49,856 nucleotides of DNA from assembly GCF_003063295.1 (NCBI RefSeq), contig NZ_MUXF01000002.1:1-49856 (forward strand), written 5' to 3'. Of the stretch, positions 37,460 through 45,463 are shown piece after piece. The notes beneath the pieces were generated by a model. That model made no database searches, was not told where the DNA came from, and saw nothing but the letters and a program-made list of their open reading frames with translations. The DNA is from Arcobacter lacus (GTDB lineage Bacteria; Campylobacterota; Campylobacteria; Campylobacterales; Arcobacteraceae). Position numbers and translations under genes: made by a program. The stretch's first letter is position 1. Each line of letters opens with the position of its first letter.

Positions 37460-38722
37460 TTACTTTAAAGCTTGATAAGCTATATCTGAACGACATTTTT
37501 TACCAGAAAAATGAACTTTAGTAGTTAATTTATATGCATTGTCTCTTGCTTCTTTTATAGTTTTTCCAAAACCTACACAAACAAGAACTCTTCCACCTGT
37601 TGCAATTAATTTTCCATCTATTTTTTCAACACCTGCATAAGAGATATGGGAATTATTTAAAAGTTCATTTTCAATTTCATCAACAGTTATCTCTACAGGT
37701 TTACTAGAACTATAAGGATAGTTTTCACTCGCAATTACTACACCCACACCAAATTCATCTTTGATTTTAATGTCCAGTTTATCAAGCTGTTTCGTTGCAC
37801 CTTTATAAAATAGTTCTGAAACAGGTGTATCTAAAAGTGGCATTAAAATTTCACACTCAGGATCACCAAATCTAACATTATATTCTAAAATAATTGGTTC
37901 ACCTTTTACAACCATTACTCCAATAAATAACACACCTTCAAAAGGTGCACCTTCATTTTGCATTCCTTTTAAAGTTGGTTTTATCACTCTTTCTTCAATT
38001 TTTTTGTAAATATCGTCATTTACAAGTGGAGTTGGAGCATAAGCACCCATTCCTCCAGTATTTGGTCCAGTATCACCATCCCCTACTCTTTTATGATCTT
38101 GAGCTGCTGGTAAAACTTTATAATTTTCACCATCACAAATTGCAAAAACTGATAATTCATATCCATCTAAGTATTCTTCAACAACGACACTCGTTCCAGC
38201 ATCTCCAAATGAAGCACCAGAAAGCATATCTGAAACTGCTGTTTTTGCTTCATCTTTTGATTGAGCAATAATTACACCTTTTCCTGCACATAAACCATCT
38301 GCTTTTACAACTATTGGTAAATTCATAGTCTCAATAAAATCAAAAGCTTCTTTTTTATCTGAAGTTTCAATAAATGCTGCTGTTGGTATGTTATATTTTT
38401 TTAATATATTTTTCATATAAACTTTAGAACCTTCAAGTCTAGCAGCTGCTGCACTTGGTCCAAAAATTGTTAAGTTATGTTTTTTAAATATATCAACAAC
38501 ACCATCTACTAAAGGAGCTTCTGGTCCTACAATAGTTAAATCAATAGAATTATCTTTTGCCCAAATTGCTAAATCATTATAATCTTTTATATTTATATTT
38601 TTCCCTAATTTATCAGTAGCACCATTTCCTGGCATAAAAAATAGATTATGAGCATTTTCTTTGAATATAGATAATCCAATAGAGAATTCTCTACCACCAC
38701 TTCCTAGTATTAATATATTCAC
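37460..38722 (-). CDS. purD: Phosphoribosylamine-glycine ligase
   Basis: The second step of purine synthesis: it joins glycine to phosphoribosylamine using ATP. The 420-residue ATP-grasp enzyme shows ILGSGGREFSIG at 4-15, GPEAPLVDGVVD, KADGLCAGKGV, and RFGDPECEILMPLL. It starts with GTG at 38720-38722, supported by AAGGA. The structured RNA upstream ends about 22 bases before this start on the same strand, so readthrough from the RNA promoter may reach purD. Downstream come the RDD gene and lptD. Confidence 0.96.
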   Translation of the reverse strand: MNILILGSGGREFSIGLSIFKENAHNLFFMPGNGATDKLGKNINIKDYNDLAIWAKDNSIDLTIVGPEAPLVDGVVDIFKKHNLTIFGPSAAAARLEGSKVYMKNILKKYNIPTAAFIETSDKKEAFDFIETMNLPIVVKADGLCAGKGVIIAQSKDEAKTAVSDMLSGASFGDAGTSVVVEEYLDGYELSVFAICDGENYKVLPAAQDHKRVGDGDTGPNTGGMGAYAPTPLVNDDIYKKIEERVIKPTLKGMQNEGAPFEGVLFIGVMVVKGEPIILEYNVRFGDPECEILMPLLDTPVSELFYKGATKQLDKLDIKIKDEFGVGVVIASENYPYSSSKPVEITVDEIENELLNNSHISYAGVEKIDGKLIATGGRVLVCVGFGKTIKEARDNAYKLTTKVHFSGKKCRSDIAYQALK

Positions 38723-38744
38723 GATAATTCCTTGTAAAACAGAT

Positions 38745-38926
38745 TAAAAAATATTTATCCAAGTAGCCGTTAACCATTAAATGGCCCACATAAGCCACAA
38801 ATTGCAGACAAGTGCAAATTTTAGGAGCGAGAACGCAATGAATCGCTGCACACCATCTGACTACATATTGTCTACGAAAATTAATTATTCGGACCCACAA
38901 CAATGGAAATCTCGAACCACTTAGAC
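38745..38926 (-). ncRNA. ssrS: Structured RNA, probably 6S RNA
   Basis: A stretch clearly richer in G+C than its surroundings and without a good ORF. On the minus strand it folds into one long rod of nested stems: CTAAGTGG/CTACTTGG (38917-38924 with 38759-38766), CCATT/AATGG (38902-38906 with 38774-38778), GGTCC/GGGCC (38891-38895 with 38783-38787), GTAGACAA/TTGTCTGC (38868-38875 with 38804-38811), GTGCA/TGCAC, and a GCGA/TCGC tip. Several pairs are G-U only on this strand, which fixes the orientation. About 180 bases, a closing stem and an open central part match 6S RNA, the sponge of sigma-70 polymerase. A T-run follows the last stem. A position next to purD fits what I vaguely recall for this phylum. 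Confidence 0.72.
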
Positions 38927-38932
38927 GCAGAT

Positions 38933-38938
38933 ATTTTA
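38933..38938 (-). promoter_or_regulatory. -10 box of the structured RNA
   Basis: TAAAAT on the minus strand, ending seven bases before the expected RNA start near 38926, in an AT-rich tract after the hemD stop. Confidence 0.5.
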
Positions 38939-38961
38939 TTTAAAAAATGATTAAATTAGAG

Positions 38962-39591
38962 TTAAGAGAGTTGTTTAGCTAATTTTATACACTCTTCAAC
39001 TGAAGTTTGAGAACTAATTTCATAATTTATATTTGAAGGCAAAAACTCAGCTGTAGTTTTTCCAATAACAATAGCTTTATATGAATCTTTCCAAGAGTAT
39101 TGTTTAAAAAAACATTCAACACTTGAAGGAGAGGTAAATATAAATATAGAATTTTCTTCTAAAATGATATTTGATTTTTTACAAGAAGTTTTATAAGCGA
39201 TTATTTCATCTAAAAAAACACCATTTTCTTTTAAAATATTTGGCAAATTTGAAACTGTTTTTAAAGCCTTAACATATAACACTTTTTTATCTTTTAAAAC
39301 ATCTTTTAATTCATAAGCAAAATCATTTCCATGCCCAGAGTTTCCTATAAATTCAACAACTCCACCCAATTTTATTATAGTATTTGCTGTTTTTTGAGCT
39401 ATCGCATAAGAAGGAATATTTTTCCAATCTTGATTAAAAGAGTTTATAGCTTTTACACCATTTTTTGATGTAAAAACTAAAGCATCATATTTTTTTAAAT
39501 CAATATCTGATTTTATATACTTTATTTGAAAAACTTCTAAATTTTCGATACCTTCATGTTTTTGTTCATTTAATAAATATATTTTTTTCAT
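38962..39591 (-). CDS. hemD: Uroporphyrinogen-III synthase
   Basis: Closes the tetrapyrrole ring with inversion of ring D. The 209-residue protein is divergent, as is normal for this family. Recognisable parts are DALVFTSKNGVKAI (35-48), the AIAQKTANTI helix, and ENSIFIFTSPSSVECFF with IVIGKTTAEFL near the C-terminus. These form the two alpha/beta lobes. The start overlaps the SulP stop by 4 bases. Confidence 0.88.
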   Translation of the reverse strand: MKKIYLLNEQKHEGIENLEVFQIKYIKSDIDLKKYDALVFTSKNGVKAINSFNQDWKNIPSYAIAQKTANTIIKLGGVVEFIGNSGHGNDFAYELKDVLKDKKVLYVKALKTVSNLPNILKENGVFLDEIIAYKTSCKKSNIILEENSIFIFTSPSSVECFFKQYSWKDSYKAIVIGKTTAEFLPSNINYEISSQTSVEECIKLAKQLS

Positions 39592-41162
39592 TTAGAATTT
39601 ATCTCTTTTAAATAATTTATAGCATCATCAAGACTTTTATATATCTTAATATTTTTAAAAATACCAGAATCATCAATCGATAAAATTCTTTTTTTATGTC
39701 TATGTCTCATAACTAAAACTATTTCTAACTCTTTTTCTTTAAATTTTTCAATAATATCTTCAAGTTTAAAAATAGCAGAAATGTCTAATAAATGAATATT
39801 TTTACAATCAATAATAATATTTTTATCATTTTTGATTTTTTCTAAAGTATTATCTAAAGCTGTTGCTGTTCCAAAAAATAAAGAACCTTTAACTCTAATA
39901 ATTTCTATATCAAAAATTTTATTATGTTCATTAAATGATATTTTTGATGGTATGATTTTCATTTGAGTTTTCATAGAAATTTGATAAAGCGCAAGTATTG
40001 ATGCTATTGTGATACCTACTCCAACAGCCATTATTAGGTCAACAAATACCGTTAAGAAAAATACAACTAACATAATAATTAAATCTTCTTTTGAAACTTT
40101 TGTAATAATTTTTAAAAATCTATAATCTAATATATCAATACCAACTTTTATTAAAATTCCAGCAAGTAAAGCTAATGGAATTTTTGAAGCAAGTGGTGCA
40201 AAAAAAAGTATGATTAGCAATAATGTAATAGAATGAACTATTCCTGATAATTTTGTTGTTCCACCATTATTTATATTAACAATAGTTCTCATAGTAGCAC
40301 CAGCACCAGGAACTGCTCCAAAAAATGAACATATAGTATTTCCTATACCTTGACCTATTAGCTCTTTTTTTGAATTATGTTTTGTTTTCATCCTTGAATC
40401 AACTAACACAGATGTTAGTTGCGTATCAATAGAACCTAAAAGAGCCAAAGTTATTGCATATGTAAATATTATATTTAGATGTAAAATATCAAATGAAAAT
40501 GGAAAATTAAATTCAGGTAAAGCTTTTGGAATTTCTCCAATCGTCATAACATTAAAATTCATATAAATAGAGATTATAGTTACAACAAATAAAGCAATTA
40601 AAGCAGAAGGAACGATTTTTGATACTCTTTTTGGAGTTAAAAACATAATTATTAAAGTAATACTACCAATTAGTAAAGCATCATAATTTATATTTTTTAA
40701 TGTTTCAGTAATATGAGTAAGAACGTATACTATTGAACTATTTGATTCTACTCCAAAAAATGGATTTATCTGTAAAATCATAATAATTACGCCTATTCCA
40801 CACATAAACCCAGAAATAATTGGATATGGAATATATTTTACCCACTTTCCTAAATCAACTATTCCAAATAAGATTTGTAAAAGTCCAGCTAAAAAGACAA
40901 CCATCATTGCTGATGAAAAATCATTTGGAAAAGCTGCTAAAATTGCTGCAAAAACAACTGTCATAGGTCCAGTTGGTCCTGATACTTGAACAGGAACTCC
41001 TCCAAAGAGTGCTGCAAAGAATCCTAATATTATTGCGCCATAAAGTCCTGCTGTTGCTCCTGCTCCACTTACAACACCAAATGCTAAAGCTAAAGGAAGT
41101 GCTACAACAGCAACAGTAATCCCTGATAAAATATCATTTTTTATTATATTTAATTTACCCAA
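39588..41162 (-). CDS. SulP family anion transporter with STAS domain
   Basis: A 524-residue inner-membrane transporter with about 10-12 hydrophobic segments, followed by a cytoplasmic STAS domain (about 427-520, with LLDISAIFKLED). Conserved parts are VALPLALAFGVVSGAG, QVSGPTGPMTVV and GAVPGAGATMRT. SulP proteins carry sulfate, bicarbonate or dicarboxylates; the substrate cannot be told here. The TTG start has GGAGA upstream. It follows der by 26 bases and precedes hemD. Confidence 0.9.
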   Translation of the reverse strand: MGKLNIIKNDILSGITVAVVALPLALAFGVVSGAGATAGLYGAIILGFFAALFGGVPVQVSGPTGPMTVVFAAILAAFPNDFSSAMMVVFLAGLLQILFGIVDLGKWVKYIPYPIISGFMCGIGVIIMILQINPFFGVESNSSIVYVLTHITETLKNINYDALLIGSITLIIMFLTPKRVSKIVPSALIALFVVTIISIYMNFNVMTIGEIPKALPEFNFPFSFDILHLNIIFTYAITLALLGSIDTQLTSVLVDSRMKTKHNSKKELIGQGIGNTICSFFGAVPGAGATMRTIVNINNGGTTKLSGIVHSITLLLIILFFAPLASKIPLALLAGILIKVGIDILDYRFLKIITKVSKEDLIIMLVVFFLTVFVDLIMAVGVGITIASILALYQISMKTQMKIIPSKISFNEHNKIFDIEIIRVKGSLFFGTATALDNTLEKIKNDKNIIIDCKNIHLLDISAIFKLEDIIEKFKEKELEIVLVMRHRHKKRILSIDDSGIFKNIKIYKSLDDAINYLKEINSK

Positions 41163-41188
41163 GAATTTTTCTCCAGAACTTTTTTTAA

Positions 41189-42646
41189 TTATCTTTCTAA
41201 ATACTCTTCATCACCCATTTTGTCATTCTTTCCACGTGCTATAACATGGATTGGTGTTCCTTCAAAATTGAATCTTTCTCTTAAAAAATTCACTAAATAT
41301 CGTTTATATGAATAGTGTAAAAGATTTGGTTTATTCATAACAAGAGCAATTTTTGGAGGTCTAGTTGAAAATTGAGTTGTATAATATATCCTTAAATATG
41401 CACCATTTGGACTAGGAAGAGAGTGTCTAATAACAGCTTCTTCAATAACTTTATTTAATTGTGAAGTTGGTATTCTTTGTGTATAGTTATCAAAGATTTC
41501 TATGATTTTGTCTTTTAATCTTTCTATACTTCTTCCTGTTTTTGCTGAAACTGCAATAATAGGAGCATAAGATAAAAATCTAAATCTTCTTCTTATCTCT
41601 TCTTCTATTTTTTGGAATGTGTCCATATTTTCATCCCATTTATTTAAAACAATAATTGTTCCTAATCCATATTCATCAACTAATCCAGCAATTTTTTCAT
41701 CTAAATCAGTTAATTCTCTTGAAGCATCAAGTACAACTAATGCCATATTTGCTTTTTCAAGCATCTCTTTAGTTCTCATTAGAGCATATTTTTCTATTCC
41801 TTCTATGCTTCCTCTTCTTCTTAAACCTGCTGTATCAACAAAAGTGATTTGTTTTTCTTTATATTCAAAAGATTCATCAACAGGATCAATTGTAGTTCCT
41901 GCAATTGGAGAAACAACTGAACGTTCTGCTCCTACAATAGCATTTAAAACTGAAGATTTTCCTACATTTACTCTTCCAATAATTGCAACATTTATTTTGC
42001 TATCATCTATTTCAACTGTTTCTTCTTCAAGAGATTCTATACCTTCACTTGAAAAATCTTCTTCATCATCAAATTCAAAATTTTCTTCTCTTTGTTTTTT
42101 TAATGCTTCTGCTTCTTCCCTTGCTACTGTTTCAAGGTTTACTGGAAGATGTTTGTAAATCCATTCAAATAATAGTTTTGTTCCACGATTGTGAGAAACT
42201 GAAATTCCAAAAAGATTTTCATCTCCTATTCCAAATTCAAAAAATTCCCAAAGTCTTTCTAACTCTTTATCATTATCTATTTTATTTACAACTAAAGCTA
42301 ACTCTTTTCCTAATCTTTGTAGTTCATAAAATAACTCTTTATCTTTATCATCAGGTATATTTTTTCCATCAACCATAAAAAGTATAATATCCGCTTCTTT
42401 TGCAGTTTCTATTGCTTTTCTTTTTACATTTGAAAATATTGCATCATTTGTATCGTCAATACCACCTGTATCAACCAAAAGTCCAACTCTGTCTAAAATC
42501 TCTATTTCGTGTTTTCTGATATCTCTAGTAGTACCTGCCATATCCGAAACAATAGCAATTCTTTTATTTGCAATTCTATTAAATAGTGAAGATTTTCCTA
42601 CATTAGGTTGTCCAATCAATGCTATTTTTTTTAGTGTGTTATCCAT
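41189..42646 (-). CDS. der: Ribosome biogenesis GTPase Der (EngA)
   Basis: A double GTPase for 50S subunit assembly. The 485-residue protein has two G domains with P-loops GQPNVGKSS (12-20) and GRVNVGKSS (about 228), each followed by AGTT and DTGG/DTAG switch motifs and NKID/NKWD guanine-specificity motifs. A C-terminal KH-like domain follows. An acidic linker separates the G domains. ATG with AGGA upstream. It is separated from hpf by a strong terminator, so it probably has its own promoter. Confidence 0.96.
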   Translation of the reverse strand: MDNTLKKIALIGQPNVGKSSLFNRIANKRIAIVSDMAGTTRDIRKHEIEILDRVGLLVDTGGIDDTNDAIFSNVKRKAIETAKEADIILFMVDGKNIPDDKDKELFYELQRLGKELALVVNKIDNDKELERLWEFFEFGIGDENLFGISVSHNRGTKLLFEWIYKHLPVNLETVAREEAEALKKQREENFEFDDEEDFSSEGIESLEEETVEIDDSKINVAIIGRVNVGKSSVLNAIVGAERSVVSPIAGTTIDPVDESFEYKEKQITFVDTAGLRRRGSIEGIEKYALMRTKEMLEKANMALVVLDASRELTDLDEKIAGLVDEYGLGTIIVLNKWDENMDTFQKIEEEIRRRFRFLSYAPIIAVSAKTGRSIERLKDKIIEIFDNYTQRIPTSQLNKVIEEAVIRHSLPSPNGAYLRIYYTTQFSTRPPKIALVMNKPNLLHYSYKRYLVNFLRERFNFEGTPIHVIARGKNDKMGDEEYLER

Positions 42647-42680
42647 CTATTTTTTAATCCTATTTTTTCATTATAAAATA

Positions 42681-42716
42681 AAAAAGGTATTAGCGCGTTT
42701 GCTAATACCTTTTTTT
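42681..42716 (-). terminator. Rho-independent terminator of hpf
   Basis: Stem AAAAAGGTATTAGC / GCTAATACCTTTTT with a 6-base loop GCGTTT, flanked by A- and T-runs so that it can work in both directions. It lies between the hpf stop and the der start and separates the two transcripts. Confidence 0.88.
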
Positions 42717-42730
42717 GATAAGAGCTCTTT

Positions 42731-43273
42731 TTAATACAACCCAAATTTACCTGGAATTGAACTTTTATATAAAACTCTCATATTATTATCTTTATCATAG
42801 AAAACTTTGAATGCAGCAGTTGAATTTTTTAACTCTTCAAGTGCTTCTTCAATATCTATTGGTTTATATGAAGTAAGTCTAACTGGCATTATTTCATCTT
42901 CAAATTTTTCAAGTTCTTTTGCAATTTTATCTTCAATTTCATTTACTTCAACTTCGCTAAGTTTTGTTGCTTTGTGAGAAGCTATTTTATCATGATGTCT
43001 TCTTAAAACTTTTGATACTCTATCAACAGCAATATCGATTGCTGCATATAAATCTTTATCTTTCTGTTTTACAACAACAGTATCAATATTTGCAATATTT
43101 AAAGTAAATTCGAATGAAAATGCTTTTTTACCTTGTTTTTCATCTGCAGAAATAGTAGAAGCAACAGAAATAATATCTAAATTATATTTTTTAAACACTT
43201 CAACTGAACTATTAACATAATCTTTTATCGCATCCGTTAAATTTATGTGTCTTCCTACAATGCTTGTATTCAT
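42731..43273 (-). CDS. hpf: Ribosome hibernation promoting factor, long form
   Basis: Binds the 30S subunit and drives formation of inactive 100S ribosomes in starvation. The 180-residue protein has the N-terminal HPF/YfiA domain (NTSIVGRHINLTDAIKDYV, residues 2-20; later DLYAAIDIAVDRVSKVLRR) and the C-terminal dimerisation domain of the long form (RLTSYKPIDIEEALEEL and FKVFYDKDNNMRVLY). ATG with AAAGGAG upstream. A TAGAAT -10 box lies 26 bases before the start, and a strong terminator follows. Confidence 0.94.
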   Translation of the reverse strand: MNTSIVGRHINLTDAIKDYVNSSVEVFKKYNLDIISVASTISADEKQGKKAFSFEFTLNIANIDTVVVKQKDKDLYAAIDIAVDRVSKVLRRHHDKIASHKATKLSEVEVNEIEDKIAKELEKFEDEIMPVRLTSYKPIDIEEALEELKNSTAAFKVFYDKDNNMRVLYKSSIPGKFGLY

Positions 43274-43299
43274 AACATACTCCTTTAAATAATTTATTT

Positions 43300-43305
43300 A
43301 TTCTA
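43300..43305 (-). promoter_or_regulatory. Candidate -10 box of hpf
   Basis: TAGAAT on the minus strand, 26 bases upstream of the hpf ATG, preceded by TATGA (weakly extended -10). Confidence 0.4.
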
Positions 43306-43318
43306 TCATAAAAAAGGT

Positions 43319-43340
43319 AAAATAGCTATAAGCCTATAAT
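43319..43340 (+). repeat. Left copy of 22-bp direct repeat
   Basis: A 22-bp sequence starting AAAATAGCTATAA and ending ATAAT; 20 of 22 bases match 48596-48617 without gaps and in the same orientation. Both copies contain TATAAT-like boxes, so they could be related promoters rather than mobile-element ends. Confidence 0.45.
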
Positions 43341-43443
43341 ATCGGTATTAAGAAGTGAAGAATTAGAGAAAAAACCTTGTATTTTTTTAAATATTTTTAA
43401 CTTTTCAAAGCATTTTTTTGTAGTAAAAATTGATTAAAAAATC

Positions 43444-43467
43444 AATTCGCTCCAAAATTCGCTCCAA
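43444..43467. repeat. Perfect 12-bp tandem repeat
   Basis: AATTCGCTCCAA twice in a row, directly after the hairpin ending at 43447 (which overlaps the first copy) and followed by a T-run. Its GC-richer core stands out in this AT-rich gap. TCGCTCCA looks like the 3' end of a tRNA, but no tRNA precedes it. Confidence 0.6.
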
Positions 43468-43677
43468 TTTTTTTATTTTGAACAAAATTCTTTGAAAATT
43501 TGAATACAAGTTATTATAAAACAAGTTTTAAATATACTCAAAATTTCCAGATAATAATTTAAGCATATTGCGTAACTTATTAAGAATAAATTAATATTTT
43601 AGTTGATTTTTTTATAAAATTTATATATAATCTTAAATTAATATAAAATACATTCGTAATAAGCTTAAAGGAATAAA

Positions 43678-45267
43678 ATGAGAATGAAACCAATATTTAT
43701 AGCTATTCTTGAAGAATTACATATAGAAAATAAATTCGTTAGCTTAAAGTTTTTAATTAATAAATTAGATAAATATAAACCTAGTGTAAGAACATTGCAA
43801 GCTAATTTAAAAGAGTTAGTAGAGAGTAATAGAGTAATAACTCAAGGTAGCGCATCTACAACTGAGTATGCAATTAATGATATTATCTCAAATTATAAAA
43901 GATTTGAATTTATTTATGTGCTTAAAGATAATGAAATTGCAGGTATTTTATTTAAATTAAACGATAGATATAGATTTTATTATGATAATGAATTTTTGAT
44001 AAATAAATCTAAGCCTATTCCTAGTTTAGATTTACAAATAAGTCCATTTGATTTTAATAATATCCCTGCAGTGTTTGAAGAAAATATACCAGAGGGGATT
44101 AATAGAGAAATACTAGAAACAACTTCAAAAACTGCTGATGAGTTTAAAATATTAACAATGCTAGAAGATAATATAGGTGATTTGTCTTTTACAAAAACAA
44201 GAGAAATAGTAAAGAATACAAGCTCTAATCGTCCTTATTCATCCTCTTTAAGTGAAATATTAGGTACTAATCCAAAAATTAATATTTTAAAAGATTTTGT
44301 AGTTGATATTGAAGACGAAATATTATTTCCTGATGGTTATGATATCTCAAAATTAGAGATAAAAAAAGCTCATGGGATATCTGGATTTCAGTATAAAAAA
44401 TTGGTTAATATAGATATGGATAATAAAAAGATAGTATTAGATGATTCTATACATGCATATATACTAAAACCATACAGTAAACCAAAGGCAAATAAAGACA
44501 ATGAAAATTATTTTCCTCATATATCTTTAAATGAGCATTTATTTATGTCATTTGCTAAAAATACATTAGGCTTTAGAGTTCCATTTAGTGCAATTGTAAA
44601 AAATGCAAGTGATGAAGAGTACCACTATATTGTAAAAAGGTTTGATAGGTTTGGATTACATAGATATGCTAAATCTACATTTGCCGTTTTTATGGGATTA
44701 AGAAGTGATAATAAATATGATACAACTAGTGAAAGATTATTTGAAAGAATCGCAAAAGAACTAATAAATCCTCGTGAAAGAATGGAACTTTTAAAACATT
44801 ATGTTTATTCTATAATTATTCAGCATGAAGATATGCATACAAAAAATTTATCATTAATATATGATAGAAATTTAGTTTTTTTTGCACCTTTATATGATGT
44901 ATCTTGTACGGGTTTGTATGATACATCGAAAGGTTACGATTCTCATTTAACTATAAATGGAAAACAATCAAATATTAGGCCAAATGATTTTAAACCATTG
45001 TGTGAAAGATTAGGCGTAGATTTTAAAGCATTTAAAGAAGAAGCTCACTCAATTGCAAAATTATATGAAACTGAATTACCAAGTTACATAGAAGAGATTA
45101 AAGCTTTAGGATCAATTCCATTTTATAAAAAAGTACAAAAAACAAAAATAGGAGAAGGTGTATATTGGAAAGCATCAAAGGAGCCTATCGAGTTTCACGA
45201 GGTATTAAGTAAATTTCACAAAATAAGAGTTGAACATTTGAAAGAACATGGTTGGATTATTGACTAA
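43678..45267 (+). CDS. HipA-family kinase with N-terminal winged-helix-like domain
   Basis: A 529-residue protein related to HipA Ser/Thr kinase toxins. Residues about 1-70 look like a winged helix (SLKFLINKLDKYKPSVRTLQ). About 75-150 resemble the HipA N-terminal subdomain (EIAGILF). The kinase part shows GISGFQYK (G-loop region), YILKP with K264, the family stretch VKRFDRFG, and the catalytic QHEDMHTKN with D385 and N390. D407 follows in PLYDVS. Known HipA toxins phosphorylate aminoacyl-tRNA synthetases and are neutralised by a separate HipB; here no hipB is adjacent. Solitary HTH-fused HipA proteins such as E. coli YjjJ offer a parallel. ATG with AAAGGA upstream. Confidence 0.85.
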   Translation: MRMKPIFIAILEELHIENKFVSLKFLINKLDKYKPSVRTLQANLKELVESNRVITQGSASTTEYAINDIISNYKRFEFIYVLKDNEIAGILFKLNDRYRFYYDNEFLINKSKPIPSLDLQISPFDFNNIPAVFEENIPEGINREILETTSKTADEFKILTMLEDNIGDLSFTKTREIVKNTSSNRPYSSSLSEILGTNPKINILKDFVVDIEDEILFPDGYDISKLEIKKAHGISGFQYKKLVNIDMDNKKIVLDDSIHAYILKPYSKPKANKDNENYFPHISLNEHLFMSFAKNTLGFRVPFSAIVKNASDEEYHYIVKRFDRFGLHRYAKSTFAVFMGLRSDNKYDTTSERLFERIAKELINPRERMELLKHYVYSIIIQHEDMHTKNLSLIYDRNLVFFAPLYDVSCTGLYDTSKGYDSHLTINGKQSNIRPNDFKPLCERLGVDFKAFKEEAHSIAKLYETELPSYIEEIKALGSIPFYKKVQKTKIGEGVYWKASKEPIEFHEVLSKFHKIRVEHLKEHGWIID

Positions 45268-45274
45268 GGCTAAT

Positions 45275-45373
45275 TTAATCTTTTTTTCTAATTTTTGATT
45301 CATAATAAGCTAACATAATTACAACTAACGCAACAACTATAAAACCTATTACTTCATTTTGAAAATCTTCCAT
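45275..45373 (-). CDS. Putative 32-residue single-pass membrane protein
   Basis: A 32-codon ORF beginning MEDFQNEV, with a hydrophobic helix (about residues 8-23, IGFIVVALVVIMLAYY) and a basic tail (SKIRKKD). The layout suggests one membrane span with the basic tail inside. The ATG at 45371-45373 has AGGAT eight bases upstream. It lies between the HipA-like gene (converging, 7 bases apart) and the helicase gene on the same strand, 90 bases downstream. It could be a small toxin-like or accessory membrane peptide; the family is not recognised. Confidence 0.5.
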   Translation of the reverse strand: MEDFQNEVIGFIVVALVVIMLAYYESKIRKKD

Positions 45374-45463
45374 TTAAAATCCTACTTTAATATATAATTT
45401 TTTATTAGCATTTATTCTACTAATTTTTATCAAAAAGATGTATTATTAAAAACTAGAAATAAG

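Larger units (their letters stand above)
43274..43677. other. Gene-free 404-base stretch before the HipA-like gene
   Basis: No convincing gene in either direction. It holds the hpf promoter (minus strand), the left copy of a 22-bp sequence also found near 48600, a hairpin with arms AATTGATT/AATCAATT (43428-43435 and 43440-43447), a perfect tandem repeat of AATTCGCTCCAA (43444-43467), and the AT-rich upstream region of the HipA-like gene. Confidence 0.6.

Noticed and set aside
38691-38903. 70-codon minus-strand ORF with unusual, Cys- and Trp-rich composition across the purD 5' end
   Set aside because: It has no ribosome site, overlaps the purD start in another frame, and lies on the G+C-rich folded segment better explained as a structured RNA.
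41619-42378. Long plus-strand ORFs antisense to der (179 and 131 codons)
   Set aside because: They are Leu/Ser/His-rich mirror frames of a well-conserved GTPase gene and have no ribosome site or family resemblance.
42681-42716. Regulatory element or small RNA between hpf and der
   Set aside because: The symmetric stem with flanking A- and T-runs is fully explained as a terminator.
43444-43467. 3' end of a tRNA gene
   Set aside because: TCGCTCCA resembles an acceptor end, but no TPsiC arm, anticodon arm or matching 5' GGAGCGA lies upstream on the plus strand.
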